Source: Devosia ureilytica (lineage in GTDB: Bacteria; Pseudomonadota; Alphaproteobacteria; Rhizobiales; Devosiaceae). From it: a stretch of 64,000 nucleotides of DNA. The DNA lies in contig NZ_JAMZCU010000006.1 of NCBI RefSeq assembly GCF_024273195.1, positions 186,001 to 250,000 of the forward strand. The letters are read 5' to 3'. Within the stretch, counting starts at the first letter, position 1. Every line of letters begins with the position of its first letter. The translations under genes were made by a program, and so were the position numbers. The notes beneath the pieces were generated by a model that saw only the letters and a list, made by a program, of their open reading frames with translations, made no database searches and had not been told where the DNA came from. This document shows positions 44,755 through 52,865 of this stretch, in pieces.

Positions 44755-46050
44755 ATGAAGGCTAATGCCACTTCTAGCGGCCGCATGGCTGCATGCAACC
44801 CCCATTCCCCAACATCTGATCTGCCCGCATCGGGCGGTACGGATCTGACGCATCCCGGGCTGATCAGCCATCCGATGCTGACGCCGAGTGTGCAGGTGCA
44901 GATCCTGTCCGCGGTCGATGCAACCGGTTCGGCGAGTATCAGCGACATCATCGCCGAGCTTCCCAGTCATGACGATCCGGTCAGCGCCGTGTTTGCTCTC
45001 GTGGCTGCCGGTGCTTTGGTCGTGCTGTCGGAAGGCATCATCGATGCCCACACCATTTTGGCCCGGCGTCTGCCGTCCGACCAATCCGGTGACCTCGTCC
45101 CGGTTGACGCGGCTCCTTCACCAGTCCCTTCGCGCGAATGCCTGGAAGACAAGCTCGCCACTGCGCAGTGGACCGACGTTGTGGCCGACACTGACGCTGA
45201 GTTGCCGCCCGAATTGGTTCAGGTCCCAGCTTCATCACTGCAGCCCCGGATCCTTCGTGGATCCGGCAGGCATCGCGCTGCCTTTAAATATGCCCCCGGT
45301 CTGCAGCAGCCTGGCGTCTATATCCAGCTCTGCGGCGACCAAGCCTATATCGGTTATGGCAGCGATGTCGGCTTCCGGATCGCCATGGGCAAACAGATGG
45401 ACGCTCTGCCTGACACCATCCTCGTCATCACTGATGCCAGTAATGGCCTGACAGAGGAAGACGGGCTCGCCCTCGAGCGGATCTTGTGGGGTTACGTGTC
45501 GGACGATGCCGACTTCACTGTGGTCAACAAGCAGCCCGACGGCGCCCCGATCAGCGTCGACCGCTATGACCAGCTGGTTCAGTTCACCGCACAGGTGGTT
45601 CTGGCCCTGCGTCGGGCCGGCATCATGTTCCTCGAGGGTTCAGTGCGTCAGCGCTTGGCCGGTCCACGCGCGGAACCCGATCGCCTCGGAGCGGTCCGTC
45701 CCTTCGAGTCCATTCCCGAAGGCCGGGTGATGGAACTCAACTATCGCGGTCTGACGGCACTGGCCGCAGAGCGTGATGACGGGACCTGGTTGCTGCTGCG
45801 CGGCAGCGACGTGCGTATCGACACGGTAAAATCCGCATCTGCCAATGCGTCCTTCCAAAGGGCGGCATGGCTGCATTCGGGATTGTTGGAGCTGGCCGAG
45901 GATGGCAGCTGCTATGTCCTCATGCGCGACATGGTCTTTTCTTCGGGCAGTGCCGTCGGCCATTTCGTCTCTGGCAGCAAAGGCTTCGGCCTGGCCTGCT
46001 GGCAGCCCATAGACCCGGACGACTGTGAGGTCGACGCGCTCGCTCTTTAG
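44755..46050 (+). CDS. GIY-YIG nuclease-like and DUF4357-domain protein
   Basis: A 431-residue protein. Residues about 185-290 resemble a GIY-YIG endonuclease: QQPGVYIQLCGDQAYIGYGSDVGFRI gives GVY and YIG ten residues apart with the following Arg, and GLTEEDGLALERILWGYV gives the expected Glu. Residues about 350-431 (LMRDMVFSSGSAVGHFVSGSKGFGLACWQPI) match DUF4357, which often follows GIY-YIG domains. The N-terminal 130 residues are unassigned, with a possible winged-helix segment near 46-80. An AGGAG site precedes the ATG. It overlaps nothing but runs directly into the AAA/M41 gene 85 bp later. Confidence 0.72.
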   Translation: MKANATSSGRMAACNPHSPTSDLPASGGTDLTHPGLISHPMLTPSVQVQILSAVDATGSASISDIIAELPSHDDPVSAVFALVAAGALVVLSEGIIDAHTILARRLPSDQSGDLVPVDAAPSPVPSRECLEDKLATAQWTDVVADTDAELPPELVQVPASSLQPRILRGSGRHRAAFKYAPGLQQPGVYIQLCGDQAYIGYGSDVGFRIAMGKQMDALPDTILVITDASNGLTEEDGLALERILWGYVSDDADFTVVNKQPDGAPISVDRYDQLVQFTAQVVLALRRAGIMFLEGSVRQRLAGPRAEPDRLGAVRPFESIPEGRVMELNYRGLTALAAERDDGTWLLLRGSDVRIDTVKSASANASFQRAAWLHSGLLELAEDGSCYVLMRDMVFSSGSAVGHFVSGSKGFGLACWQPIDPDDCEVDALAL

Positions 46051-46135
46051 CGCGCGTCCGGCATTCCGCTTCCCACACCCTTTCCTCATCTTCTGTTCAA
46101 GGCGCGGCTTCGGCCGCCGCCGATGGAGAACACGC

Positions 46136-48097
46136 ATGTCTCTTTCCACTCTCAACCGTAAGTCCCGCAAGGACACCAATGACAAGACCAGTGCGGGATC
46201 CGCTTCCGACACAGCACCGCGCGAGCTCGAGCGTCCCGGTGAGGCTTTGGGCCGGCTGCTGCTCGACAGGGCCCTTACCCCCAAGCTGCGCAGGCTGTTC
46301 AAGTCTGCGGCGAAGCTCATCATCATCAAGACCAAGGATGAGGCCACCGCCCGGCTGCTCGACACATACATCGCAGCCGAGGATCATAACGTGGTCGTCG
46401 AAGCCTATTGCGAGCCGCCGCGCCCGGGCAAATCGCAGGACCTTAATGGCCGGCACGAGTTGGCAAAACTGCAATGGGGGCGCACGGTCATCCTCATCTC
46501 CCCCGATCCGGAGCGCATCCTGGTCCCTGAGGCGCTGGTTGGTGCGGATGTCATCATCACCGTAGCACCGCCGAACCTGGCCGTGGTCCGGCAGACAATC
46601 CAGGCGGTCACCGGTCAATCTGTACGGGGGCTGCATCGTGCCGATATCGAAGGCCTTGGCGTCGAAAATTTTGTCACCGCCATCCGGCCGCTGCTTTCGG
46701 CGCGAGAATGCGTGTTCAATCTGCGCCGGGCTTCCAAAACTTTGCGCAAGGATGTCGGCGCAGGGACGACAGTTACCCTTTGGGACCTGGCAATGACGCG
46801 CTCGGTGTCCGCCTGGGCACTCGAAACGCTGGAATTAATGGGAAAGGTGGAAGAGGGAAAGCTCAAGTCGGCGAGCCTCATCCATGCCTGCCTCGAAGGA
46901 CCGCCCGGCACGGGCAAGACCACACTGGCCGAAGCTCTGGCCGGTTCGGCTGGCTGGACGTTTGTGCGGACCTCCGTCGGCGAATGGTTTGCAAGTTCCG
47001 GCGGACACCTGGGTGATGTCATTCGCGCAGCTCGCAGGTTTTTCGACGAGATCGCGCTGGCCACCACCCCGGTCGTCGGTCTGATCGACGAAATCGATAG
47101 TCTGCCCAACCGCGCTGCAATGGATGAAAAGGACAGCCAGTGGTGGACGCCCGTCGTCACTTTCGTTCTCACGGAAATCGACAAGCTTAGGCATGCGGGA
47201 AAACCCATCTTGCTGCTCGGCGCCACCAATCATTTTGAGAAGCTGGATGGGGCCCTTATCCGTCCCGGCCGGCTGGAGCGGCGGGTGCCGGTCCTCTTGC
47301 CCGATGCCATGGACCGGCAGCGGCTGTTTGCTTGTTTCCTTGGGGACAGGCTGCCCGTATCCGCAGTGGTCCAACTGGCGCGGCTGGCAATTGGTGCAAG
47401 TCCGGCGCGCATCAAGAGCTGGTGCGAAACGGCCCTGGCGCAGGCCCAAAAAGCGGGGCGCCCTCTGGTCCTGCGCGACGTACTGGACCTGGTCGCGCCG
47501 CCCGATGGCCGTTCACCGCACAAGGACCGCGCCGTAGCCCTGCACGAAGCCGGTCACGCTGTGGTTGCGATTGAATTGGGGCTGCCGGTCCACGAGGTGT
47601 CTATCCTGGGTATTGGCGAGATCGGGGGTTATGTGAAATCGGGTGATACCGACACTAGCCTTCTCACCCGGGAACAGATTGAGCGCGTCGGAACCATGAT
47701 GCTGGGCGGTCGGGCTGCAGATGAGGCTTTGGGCTCTGGAGGCCATGCCGGGGCCGCGGCAGACTTAGAAAGCGTCAATTCCCTGTTGCGCGCAGCCATT
47801 TTGGACTTCGGTCTCTATGGTTCACTACGGACAGCGAAGAACACGGACCATCGGGACTTTAAGAATGGTGTTCCTCTTGCCATCGTCATCGACATCGAAC
47901 TCAACCGCTGCCTCAAGCGGGCCACGGACATCGTCATCCGGCGGCAGACTGACATTGCCCGCCTTGTCGACGCCCTGCTCGACGAACGAGTCATTACCGG
48001 TGAGCGGCTTGACGAAATCCTCGATGCCGAAAGCGTCCAAGCCGATCTGCCTTCTGACCTGGACCAGACCTTGGCTCTGGCGGAGGCGTCATCATGA
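46136..48097 (+). CDS. Soluble FtsH-like AAA+ ATPase with M41 zinc-protease domain
   Basis: A 653-residue protein combining an AAA+ module and an M41 peptidase, as in FtsH, but with a long unrelated N-terminus and no membrane helix. Walker A is EGPPGTGKTTLAEAL (about 254), Walker B VVGLIDEIDS (about 313), and the SRH motif reads LDGALIRPGRLERRV with the Arg finger. The protease has HEAGHAVVAIELG (His-Glu zinc site near 469) and a later Asp in AGAAADLESVNSLL. The first 230 residues are unassigned. ATG 46136 with a GGAG site is chosen over an upstream start that overlaps the previous gene. It is likely a cytoplasmic degrading machine of a mobile element. Confidence 0.85.
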   Translation: MSLSTLNRKSRKDTNDKTSAGSASDTAPRELERPGEALGRLLLDRALTPKLRRLFKSAAKLIIIKTKDEATARLLDTYIAAEDHNVVVEAYCEPPRPGKSQDLNGRHELAKLQWGRTVILISPDPERILVPEALVGADVIITVAPPNLAVVRQTIQAVTGQSVRGLHRADIEGLGVENFVTAIRPLLSARECVFNLRRASKTLRKDVGAGTTVTLWDLAMTRSVSAWALETLELMGKVEEGKLKSASLIHACLEGPPGTGKTTLAEALAGSAGWTFVRTSVGEWFASSGGHLGDVIRAARRFFDEIALATTPVVGLIDEIDSLPNRAAMDEKDSQWWTPVVTFVLTEIDKLRHAGKPILLLGATNHFEKLDGALIRPGRLERRVPVLLPDAMDRQRLFACFLGDRLPVSAVVQLARLAIGASPARIKSWCETALAQAQKAGRPLVLRDVLDLVAPPDGRSPHKDRAVALHEAGHAVVAIELGLPVHEVSILGIGEIGGYVKSGDTDTSLLTREQIERVGTMMLGGRAADEALGSGGHAGAAADLESVNSLLRAAILDFGLYGSLRTAKNTDHRDFKNGVPLAIVIDIELNRCLKRATDIVIRRQTDIARLVDALLDERVITGERLDEILDAESVQADLPSDLDQTLALAEASS

Positions 48098-48699
48098 GCA
48101 TCGCCGCAGAAACCAAATCTTTGATCGAGGCCTGCCTCGCCGGGGATCCCGCTCTTGCGTCTCTGGCCGTCGTGGGGACCGCTCCTGAGACCCTGTCTGC
48201 GCATATCGCGCCAGGGCGTCCGGTCAAAGCCATCGGCGGATCGGGCTTTTCCCCTCACCCGCCGTTCAATCGCGAAACCCTCGTGGAACTGATTGTGCGC
48301 ATGCAGCGCCTGCGTTGGAGCCGGTCGACACCATTTAATCCGAAGGGCTGGCCGCCGGAAGATCGAGACCTGCGGGCGCTTCACAGCAAGCACGACAAGG
48401 CGGTTGTGGGCTTTGAATGCGGTCCTGGCTGGACCGATCTTTTGGACGCCGCCTTCTCCTGGCTGAACGAGATCGCACCTACCAGAGACTGGGCGCCAAG
48501 CCAGATCAAAGAGAAGTTCGGGACACTGAGGTTCTATTGGCATGGCGACCTGCCGGACCTTGGCGATGAAATCATCTCGGCGGCCGAACATATCTCCGGC
48601 CACCTCTGCGAAATGTGCGGCACCCACGGGCACCTGCGTAAGGATATCGGTTGGTGGAGTGTGCGCTGCCGTGAACACGCCAAGGAGCCCTGGTCATGA
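48094..48699 (+). CDS. Hypothetical protein with C-terminal Cys-rich domain
   Basis: A 201-residue protein whose ATG overlaps the AAA/M41 stop (ATGA, 48094-48097). The C-terminal half matches a widespread unnamed domain of phage and plasmid proteins: WTDLLDAAFSWLNE, WAPSQIKEKFGTLRFYWHGDLPD, then AEHISGHLCEMCGTHGHLR and GWWSVRCREHA, where CxxC and CxxH could bind a metal. The N-terminal 90 residues are unassigned. It overlaps the next gene by ATGA too. Confidence 0.72.
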   Translation: MSIAAETKSLIEACLAGDPALASLAVVGTAPETLSAHIAPGRPVKAIGGSGFSPHPPFNRETLVELIVRMQRLRWSRSTPFNPKGWPPEDRDLRALHSKHDKAVVGFECGPGWTDLLDAAFSWLNEIAPTRDWAPSQIKEKFGTLRFYWHGDLPDLGDEIISAAEHISGHLCEMCGTHGHLRKDIGWWSVRCREHAKEPWS

Positions 48700-48995
48700 G
48701 CCGGGTGTCTGCCAAAAAGCTGAAGAGAGCGTTGAAGGATTGGGAGAGGCTGGCCAGCGGGCACTCGCCCAGTCCAGACGATCTGTCCAATGCGCCGCTG
48801 CTGACGGACTGGGAGCCACGGTGGACCGCGACGGGTGTCATGTACTTAATCGGGCAGGTTCGGGGGCATCCAAAGCTTCAAGACGGGCCGTGCAGCACGT
48901 CCATCGTGCTGGCAGCCGATGTCCAGCAGGGCTGGGCCCGTACCTTGAGCCGATACTACAGGCTCGGCCCGCAGCATGGAGAGACCCTCCATTAA
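48696..48995 (+). CDS. DUF6634-like small protein
   Basis: A 99-residue protein overlapping the preceding stop (48696-48699, ATGA). The C-terminal part GQVRGHPKLQDGPCSTSIVL and QQGWARTLSRYYRLG matches the DUF6634 pattern seen in rhizobial plasmids and islands, of unknown function. It is the last member of the overlapping run that begins with the AAA/M41 gene. Confidence 0.7.
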   Translation: MSRVSAKKLKRALKDWERLASGHSPSPDDLSNAPLLTDWEPRWTATGVMYLIGQVRGHPKLQDGPCSTSIVLAADVQQGWARTLSRYYRLGPQHGETLH

Positions 48996-49046
48996 CTCAG
49001 GCCGGTCCGCGCCAATCGCGGACCGGCGACCCGACCTCACTCAATA

Positions 49047-49076
49047 TTGCAGTACGGTTCTAAACCGTACTATACT
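49047..49076 (+). promoter_or_regulatory. Promoter with internal palindrome for the kfrA-like gene
   Basis: TTGCAG (49047-49052) and TATACT (49071-49076), 18 bp apart, form a good sigma-70-like promoter. Between and overlapping them lies a perfect inverted repeat: AGTACGGTT (49051-49059), CTA, then AACCGTACT (49063-49071). This is the expected arrangement for KfrA, which represses its own promoter through a palindromic operator. Confidence 0.75.
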
Positions 49077-49101
49077 AAACCAAAACTTACAGGAGCTCAC
49101 C

Positions 49102-49677
49102 ATGAGCGCTGAAATCGCAAGCCTTGAGAAAGTCCGCGCCGCGGTGGCGCAGCTTCACCTCAACAATCAACGTGCCACCGCCGACGCCGTCATTGCCGCA
49201 ATCGGCGGCGGATCCAAGCCGACAGTCTTGAGGCATCTGAAGACTTTACGCGAAGAGCTGCCGCAGGTGACGGAGGACCTTCCGGCTGGCGTCCTCGATC
49301 TGGTCCGGCCAATCGTCGCGCAGATCTTTGCCGAGGGCAGCAAGGCTGAAGCGGCGCGAACCCGCGATCAGATTGAACGACTGCATCGGATGCTTGGCGA
49401 CCTGGAGGCCGAATTGGAAACTCTAGGATCGGTCAATGCGGCGTTGGACGACCAGGTTATCGACCTCGGCAAGGAGCTTGAAAGATCTAGCAAAGCTCTT
49501 TCGAGCGCCGAGGCGCTGATCATGTCCAAGAATCGCAAGATCGAGAAACTGGCAGCACAACTCAGCGAAAAGGAAATGGCCGCCCAGCGCCAACTCGCCG
49601 CGGCCATGAAAGGGTTCGATGAGAGGCTTACAACTCTTGCCAAGCAGTTGGCTACTGCCAGTGAGGACACGAAATAG
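49102..49677 (+). CDS. KfrA-like DNA-binding coiled-coil protein
   Basis: A 191-residue protein with the KfrA N-terminal DNA-binding domain (SLEKVRAAVAQLHLNNQRATADAVIAAIGGGSKPTVLRHLKTLREEL, about residues 6-53) followed by a long coiled coil (about 85-185; IERLHRMLGDLEAELETLG and later KNRKIEKLAAQLSEKEMAAQ). KfrA proteins of plasmids bind their own promoter and help in plasmid maintenance. ATG 49102 is supported by an AGGAG site (49091-49095). Its operator palindrome is embedded in the promoter just upstream. Confidence 0.83.
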   Translation: MSAEIASLEKVRAAVAQLHLNNQRATADAVIAAIGGGSKPTVLRHLKTLREELPQVTEDLPAGVLDLVRPIVAQIFAEGSKAEAARTRDQIERLHRMLGDLEAELETLGSVNAALDDQVIDLGKELERSSKALSSAEALIMSKNRKIEKLAAQLSEKEMAAQRQLAAAMKGFDERLTTLAKQLATASEDTK

Positions 49678-49872
49678 CGCAATGGGGCTGCGTTCAAACC
49701 CCCGAGCTTGTTGGGCGACACCTCTGGCTACCAGTGACAAGAACCCTGTTTCGTGCTTGGCACAAGTAGAACGGACCGATTGCCACCCGCCCATTCCGGC
49801 CATTCGACGGGTGTCCGACACCGCCCAGAAGGGTCATGTCATTCGCTCCTGACGAACGGGACAGACGTCGAG

Positions 49873-49901
49873 TTGACGAACATTCCTCCGCGCCGTACCA
49901 A
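49873..49901 (+). promoter_or_regulatory. Sigma-70-like promoter for the 114-nt RNA element
   Basis: TTGACG (49873-49878) and TACCAA (49896-49901) are 17 bp apart, placing the transcript start near 49908, right before the hairpin-rich element. Confidence 0.5.
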
Positions 49902-49907
49902 TTGGGG

Positions 49908-50021
49908 CATGATGATCGAAAATCGCATGGTCGTAGTAGGTGCGCGCATGGGCACGGCAGCATAGCTGCCAGGCAAAGGCACCCATGCGCGGAGAAATCA
50001 GCCCCTTTAAGGGGCTTTTTT
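49908..50021 (+). ncRNA. Candidate small RNA or leader with terminator
   Basis: The about 114-nt transcript would fold into a nested structure. GCGCATGGG (49944-49952) pairs with CCCATGCGC (49982-49990) and encloses GGCAGC-ATA-GCTGCC (49956-49970). It ends in a terminator at 50000-50021. An 18-codon frame (49909-49965, starting ATGATGATC) begins at the predicted transcript start, so a leader peptide is also possible. The efflux gene starts two bases after the terminator T-run, so the element could attenuate it. No known RNA family was recognised. Confidence 0.42.
50000..50021 (+). terminator. Intrinsic terminator before the efflux gene
   Basis: AGCCCCTT pairs with AAGGGGCT around one T, and the T-run extends to 50021. 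It ends the short RNA element or attenuates the downstream MFS gene, whose ATG is at 50023. Confidence 0.8.
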
Positions 50022-50022
50022 A

Positions 50023-51252
50023 ATGCCTCGTTTCCAACGCAAGCAATTGGCTTTGATCATGTCAGGTTCATCAGCTTCTCCTCGCCTATTTACGTTAGTC
50101 TTTCTGTCGGCACTTGCTATCCTGCCGATCAACTTCTTTCTCCCATCTCTTCCCCAAATGGCCGCCGAATTTGGCGTCGATTATGGACTGATGGGGCTTT
50201 CGCTGGCGGCCTATGCCATTGTGTCAGCGTGCCTGCAGCTCGTTTTGGGCCCGCTCTCGGACCGTTTTGGTCGCCGGCCCGTAATCCTCGGGGCGCTGAC
50301 GATATTTATCGCTGCGACAATCGGGTGCGCCCTGGCGCCGGATGCCTGGACCTTTCTGGCCTGCCGGATGGTGCAAGCCGTGATCGCACCAACCTACGGG
50401 GTGGCGCTCGCCGTGATCCGTGACACGACCACTCGAGAACAGTCGGCTAGCCGGTTCGGCTATCTGGCCATGGCGTGGGCCGTTGCACCCATGCTCGGCC
50501 CGACGGCAGGCGGGCTGCTCGATCAGCTATTTGGCTGGAGGGCCAGCTTCTGCATTCTGGCGCTTTTTGGAATCGCAGTCCTGGCATTGTGTTGGACCGA
50601 CCTGCGCGAAACGAACACCTCGCGATCCATGACAATGCTGGAGCAGTATAAGGCCTATACCGAACTACTCGGCTCCAGGCGCTTCCTGGCCTATTGCCTA
50701 TGTATGGCCTTCTCGGTGGGCGCCTTCTACGCCTTCCTGGCGGGCGCCCCGCTGGCCGCTTCAGCCTTTGATCTATCGCCGGCAGTTCTGGGTCTCTACA
50801 TGGGCTCGATCACAGCCGGCTTCATGCTTGGCAGTTTTCTTGCCGCGCGGCTCGCCGGCAAACTCCCGCAAGCCAACCTGCTGATTGCAGGAAGGATTGT
50901 GGCTTGCGCGGGGCTCTTGTTCGGCATCGTCCTGTACTTTGCCGGCGTCGAACATGTGGCGGCATTGTTCGGGCCATGCTTTTTCGTCGGACTGTCGAAC
51001 GGACTTACGCAGCCAAGCGCCAATGCCGCGGCGATGTCGGTTCGCGCAACCCAGATGGGAAGCGCCGCCGGTCTCGCCGGCGCGATCACCGTCGCCGGTG
51101 CTTCCATCATGGCAGCGATCGCAGGAGCTGTTTTGACGGAAGAGAATGCCCGGTCTGGCCTGCTCATGGTGATGCTGGCCTCAGCGATTGCCGCCCTGGG
51201 TGCAGCCCTGTTTGCGCGCCATCTCGAGACTGATACGCCCCAAACGACATAA
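50023..51252 (+). CDS. Bcr/CflA-type MFS multidrug efflux transporter
   Basis: A 409-residue MFS exporter of the Bcr/CflA drug-resistance group with about 12 helices. The start LPINFFLPSLPQMAAEFGVDYGLMGLSLAAYAI is typical, motif A is GPLSDRFGRRPVILGAL, and motif C-like glycines follow in MLGPTAGGLLDQLFGWR. It would expel drugs with proton antiport. An internal ATG at 50059 (SGSSASPRL) may be the real start; the ATG at 50023 has AAGGGG nine bases upstream inside the terminator stem, which would couple its translation to that structure. Confidence 0.86.
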   Translation: MPRFQRKQLALIMSGSSASPRLFTLVFLSALAILPINFFLPSLPQMAAEFGVDYGLMGLSLAAYAIVSACLQLVLGPLSDRFGRRPVILGALTIFIAATIGCALAPDAWTFLACRMVQAVIAPTYGVALAVIRDTTTREQSASRFGYLAMAWAVAPMLGPTAGGLLDQLFGWRASFCILALFGIAVLALCWTDLRETNTSRSMTMLEQYKAYTELLGSRRFLAYCLCMAFSVGAFYAFLAGAPLAASAFDLSPAVLGLYMGSITAGFMLGSFLAARLAGKLPQANLLIAGRIVACAGLLFGIVLYFAGVEHVAALFGPCFFVGLSNGLTQPSANAAAMSVRATQMGSAAGLAGAITVAGASIMAAIAGAVLTEENARSGLLMVMLASAIAALGAALFARHLETDTPQTT

Positions 51253-51711
51253 ACAACGGAGCACGCGTCACGTCTGCTGCGGGGAATACGAAACGTTGCC
51301 CCCTATTTCTGCGACGGGGTCTGGAGTCGCCAAGCGTCAACTGCGCCCAAAACAGTCACTGAAGCTGTCAAACAGGCAGCCGGAAAGCGGATACCAAATC
51401 TGTTGGAGAGGAAAAGTACAGCAGGCAGTCCGCGCTGACCAATTAAATTCAAGTACTCGAGCTACTAGCGATCGGCGGCCTGCGTCACTCGGACAGCCCG
51501 CCGGCAGATTTCAGCGATGGCCGCCGCGACGGTGACTCCGGCCAGCTTGAGAAACACTCCAAACTCTCGGCCCTCAGCCACGCCTGTCCGCCAGTAGACG
51601 CCACCCGAAGGCAAACGGCGCCGAATACGGCCACTATGGTCTATACCCTTCTACTGAAGGCGCGCCGAGCTGGTTGGCTAGGTTGGCTGCAGCAACCAGT
51701 AGATGCGCGTG
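51253..51711. other. Intergenic region between the efflux gene and napC
   Basis: About 460 bp lying beyond the convergent 3' ends of the efflux gene and napC. No frame resembles a protein and no terminator with a T-run was found. An AT-richer patch (AATTAAATTCAAGTACTCGAG) lies near 51442. It may hold remnants that are not recognisable. Confidence 0.45.
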
Positions 51712-52389
51712 TCAATGGGAGACCGCCTCCACCGACGCAGGGGCCTCGGGAAGCTGTTCGCCTTGCAGTTCAGGTGGGACCTTCCAACCCGGATCAACGC
51801 CCGTCATGTCTGGCAATTCGTGTGCGATGCCCTTGTGACAATCGATGCAGGTTGCTTCCCCGGTCAGCAGGTACTGGCTGTGGATCTCTGCGGCGCGGGG
51901 CGCCTGCCGGGACAAGTCCATCGCCACGGCCGAATGACAATTGCGGCATTCAAGACTGTCATTTGCCTTCAGCCGAGCCCATTCGTGCTGGGCGAGCTCG
52001 AGGCGATGCTCAAGGAATTTCTGGCGCGTATCGATGGAGCCGAAGATGTGGCCCCAGACCTCCTTCGACGCCTGCATCTTGCGTGCGATCTTGTCGGTCC
52101 AATCGTGTGGCACGTGGCAATCCGGACAGGTGGCCCGAACGCCCGAGCGGTTTGCGAAATGCACGGTGCGCGTCAATTCCTCGAAGACGTTGGCTTCCAT
52201 CTCGTGACAGGAAATGCAGAACTCCTCGCGATTGGTGAATTCCATCGCCGTGTTGAAGCCGCCCCAGAACAGCACGCCCCCCATGAACCCGCCGAGAGTC
52301 AGCACGCCCAGGCCCATGGTGCCGGCAGGAGTGATGAGTATCTTCCAGGCCCAACGGACGACCGATTTTATCCAACCGAACAGTTTCAT
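51712..52389 (-). CDS. napC: Tetrahaem quinol dehydrogenase NapC
   Basis: A 225-residue NapC/NirT protein with one N-terminal membrane helix ([22 protein letters not shown], about 25-45) and four CxxCH haem sites: CISCH, CPDCH, CRNCH and CIDCH. It passes electrons from the membrane quinol pool to NapAB in the periplasm. The ATG overlaps the napB stop (52386-52389, ATGA). It is the last gene of the napEDABC order. Confidence 0.95.
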   Translation of the reverse strand: MKLFGWIKSVVRWAWKILITPAGTMGLGVLTLGGFMGGVLFWGGFNTAMEFTNREEFCISCHEMEANVFEELTRTVHFANRSGVRATCPDCHVPHDWTDKIARKMQASKEVWGHIFGSIDTRQKFLEHRLELAQHEWARLKANDSLECRNCHSAVAMDLSRQAPRAAEIHSQYLLTGEATCIDCHKGIAHELPDMTGVDPGWKVPPELQGEQLPEAPASVEAVSH

Positions 52390-52865
52390 TCCGAGCCCAC
52401 AGGTTTGGCGCCGAGATCGATCATGTCCACGAAGTCGTTCTCCACCAGGGGGGCGACGTCGGCCTGCGGCACATGGCAGGCCGTGCAGAAGTATCGGCGG
52501 GGCGACACGTCAGCCAGCATCTGTCCCTCGCGGGTCATGAAATGGGTGATGCTAATCATGGGAGCTCCGGACCCTTGCGTGAACTCCCTATTGTGGCACG
52601 ACATGCAGCGGTTGGTGTTCACCGACAATTGGTAGCCCTGGATCGAATGCGGGATCACTGGGGGCTGTTCGGGGTAGGCCCGCATCTGCCGCACATCATC
52701 TGTAACCCAACGCGGAATCGGATCGGCCTCGACATCGGACATCGGATCCGTTGGGCCACGCAACTCGGGCGCAAACTGCGCCAGCGCGCTGCCGGCGAGG
52801 ATACCGACTGCGAGAATGACGCTCATGAGGACCGTCAGGCGACGGGAATGATCTTTACCGCGCAT
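52386..52865 (-). CDS. napB: Periplasmic nitrate reductase dihaem subunit NapB
   Basis: A 159-residue dihaem cytochrome with a signal peptide ([18 protein letters not shown], cut near residue 29) and two CxxCH sites (CMSCH and CTACH). It carries electrons from NapC to NapA. Its full-length start (52865) overlaps the napA end by 31 bp; an alternative ATG at 52826 would begin directly at the hydrophobic core. Confidence 0.93.
   Translation of the reverse strand: MRGKDHSRRLTVLMSVILAVGILAGSALAQFAPELRGPTDPMSDVEADPIPRWVTDDVRQMRAYPEQPPVIPHSIQGYQLSVNTNRCMSCHNREFTQGSGAPMISITHFMTREGQMLADVSPRRYFCTACHVPQADVAPLVENDFVDMIDLGAKPVGSE

Noticed and set aside
49908-50021. Signal recognition particle RNA
   Set aside because: The structured element lacks the conserved domain IV GGAAG-type motif of SRP RNA.
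50023-50058. Reading the first 12 codons of the efflux gene as certain
   Set aside because: They lie right after the terminator T-run and lack conservation; ATG 50059 could be the true start, so this is left as uncertain.
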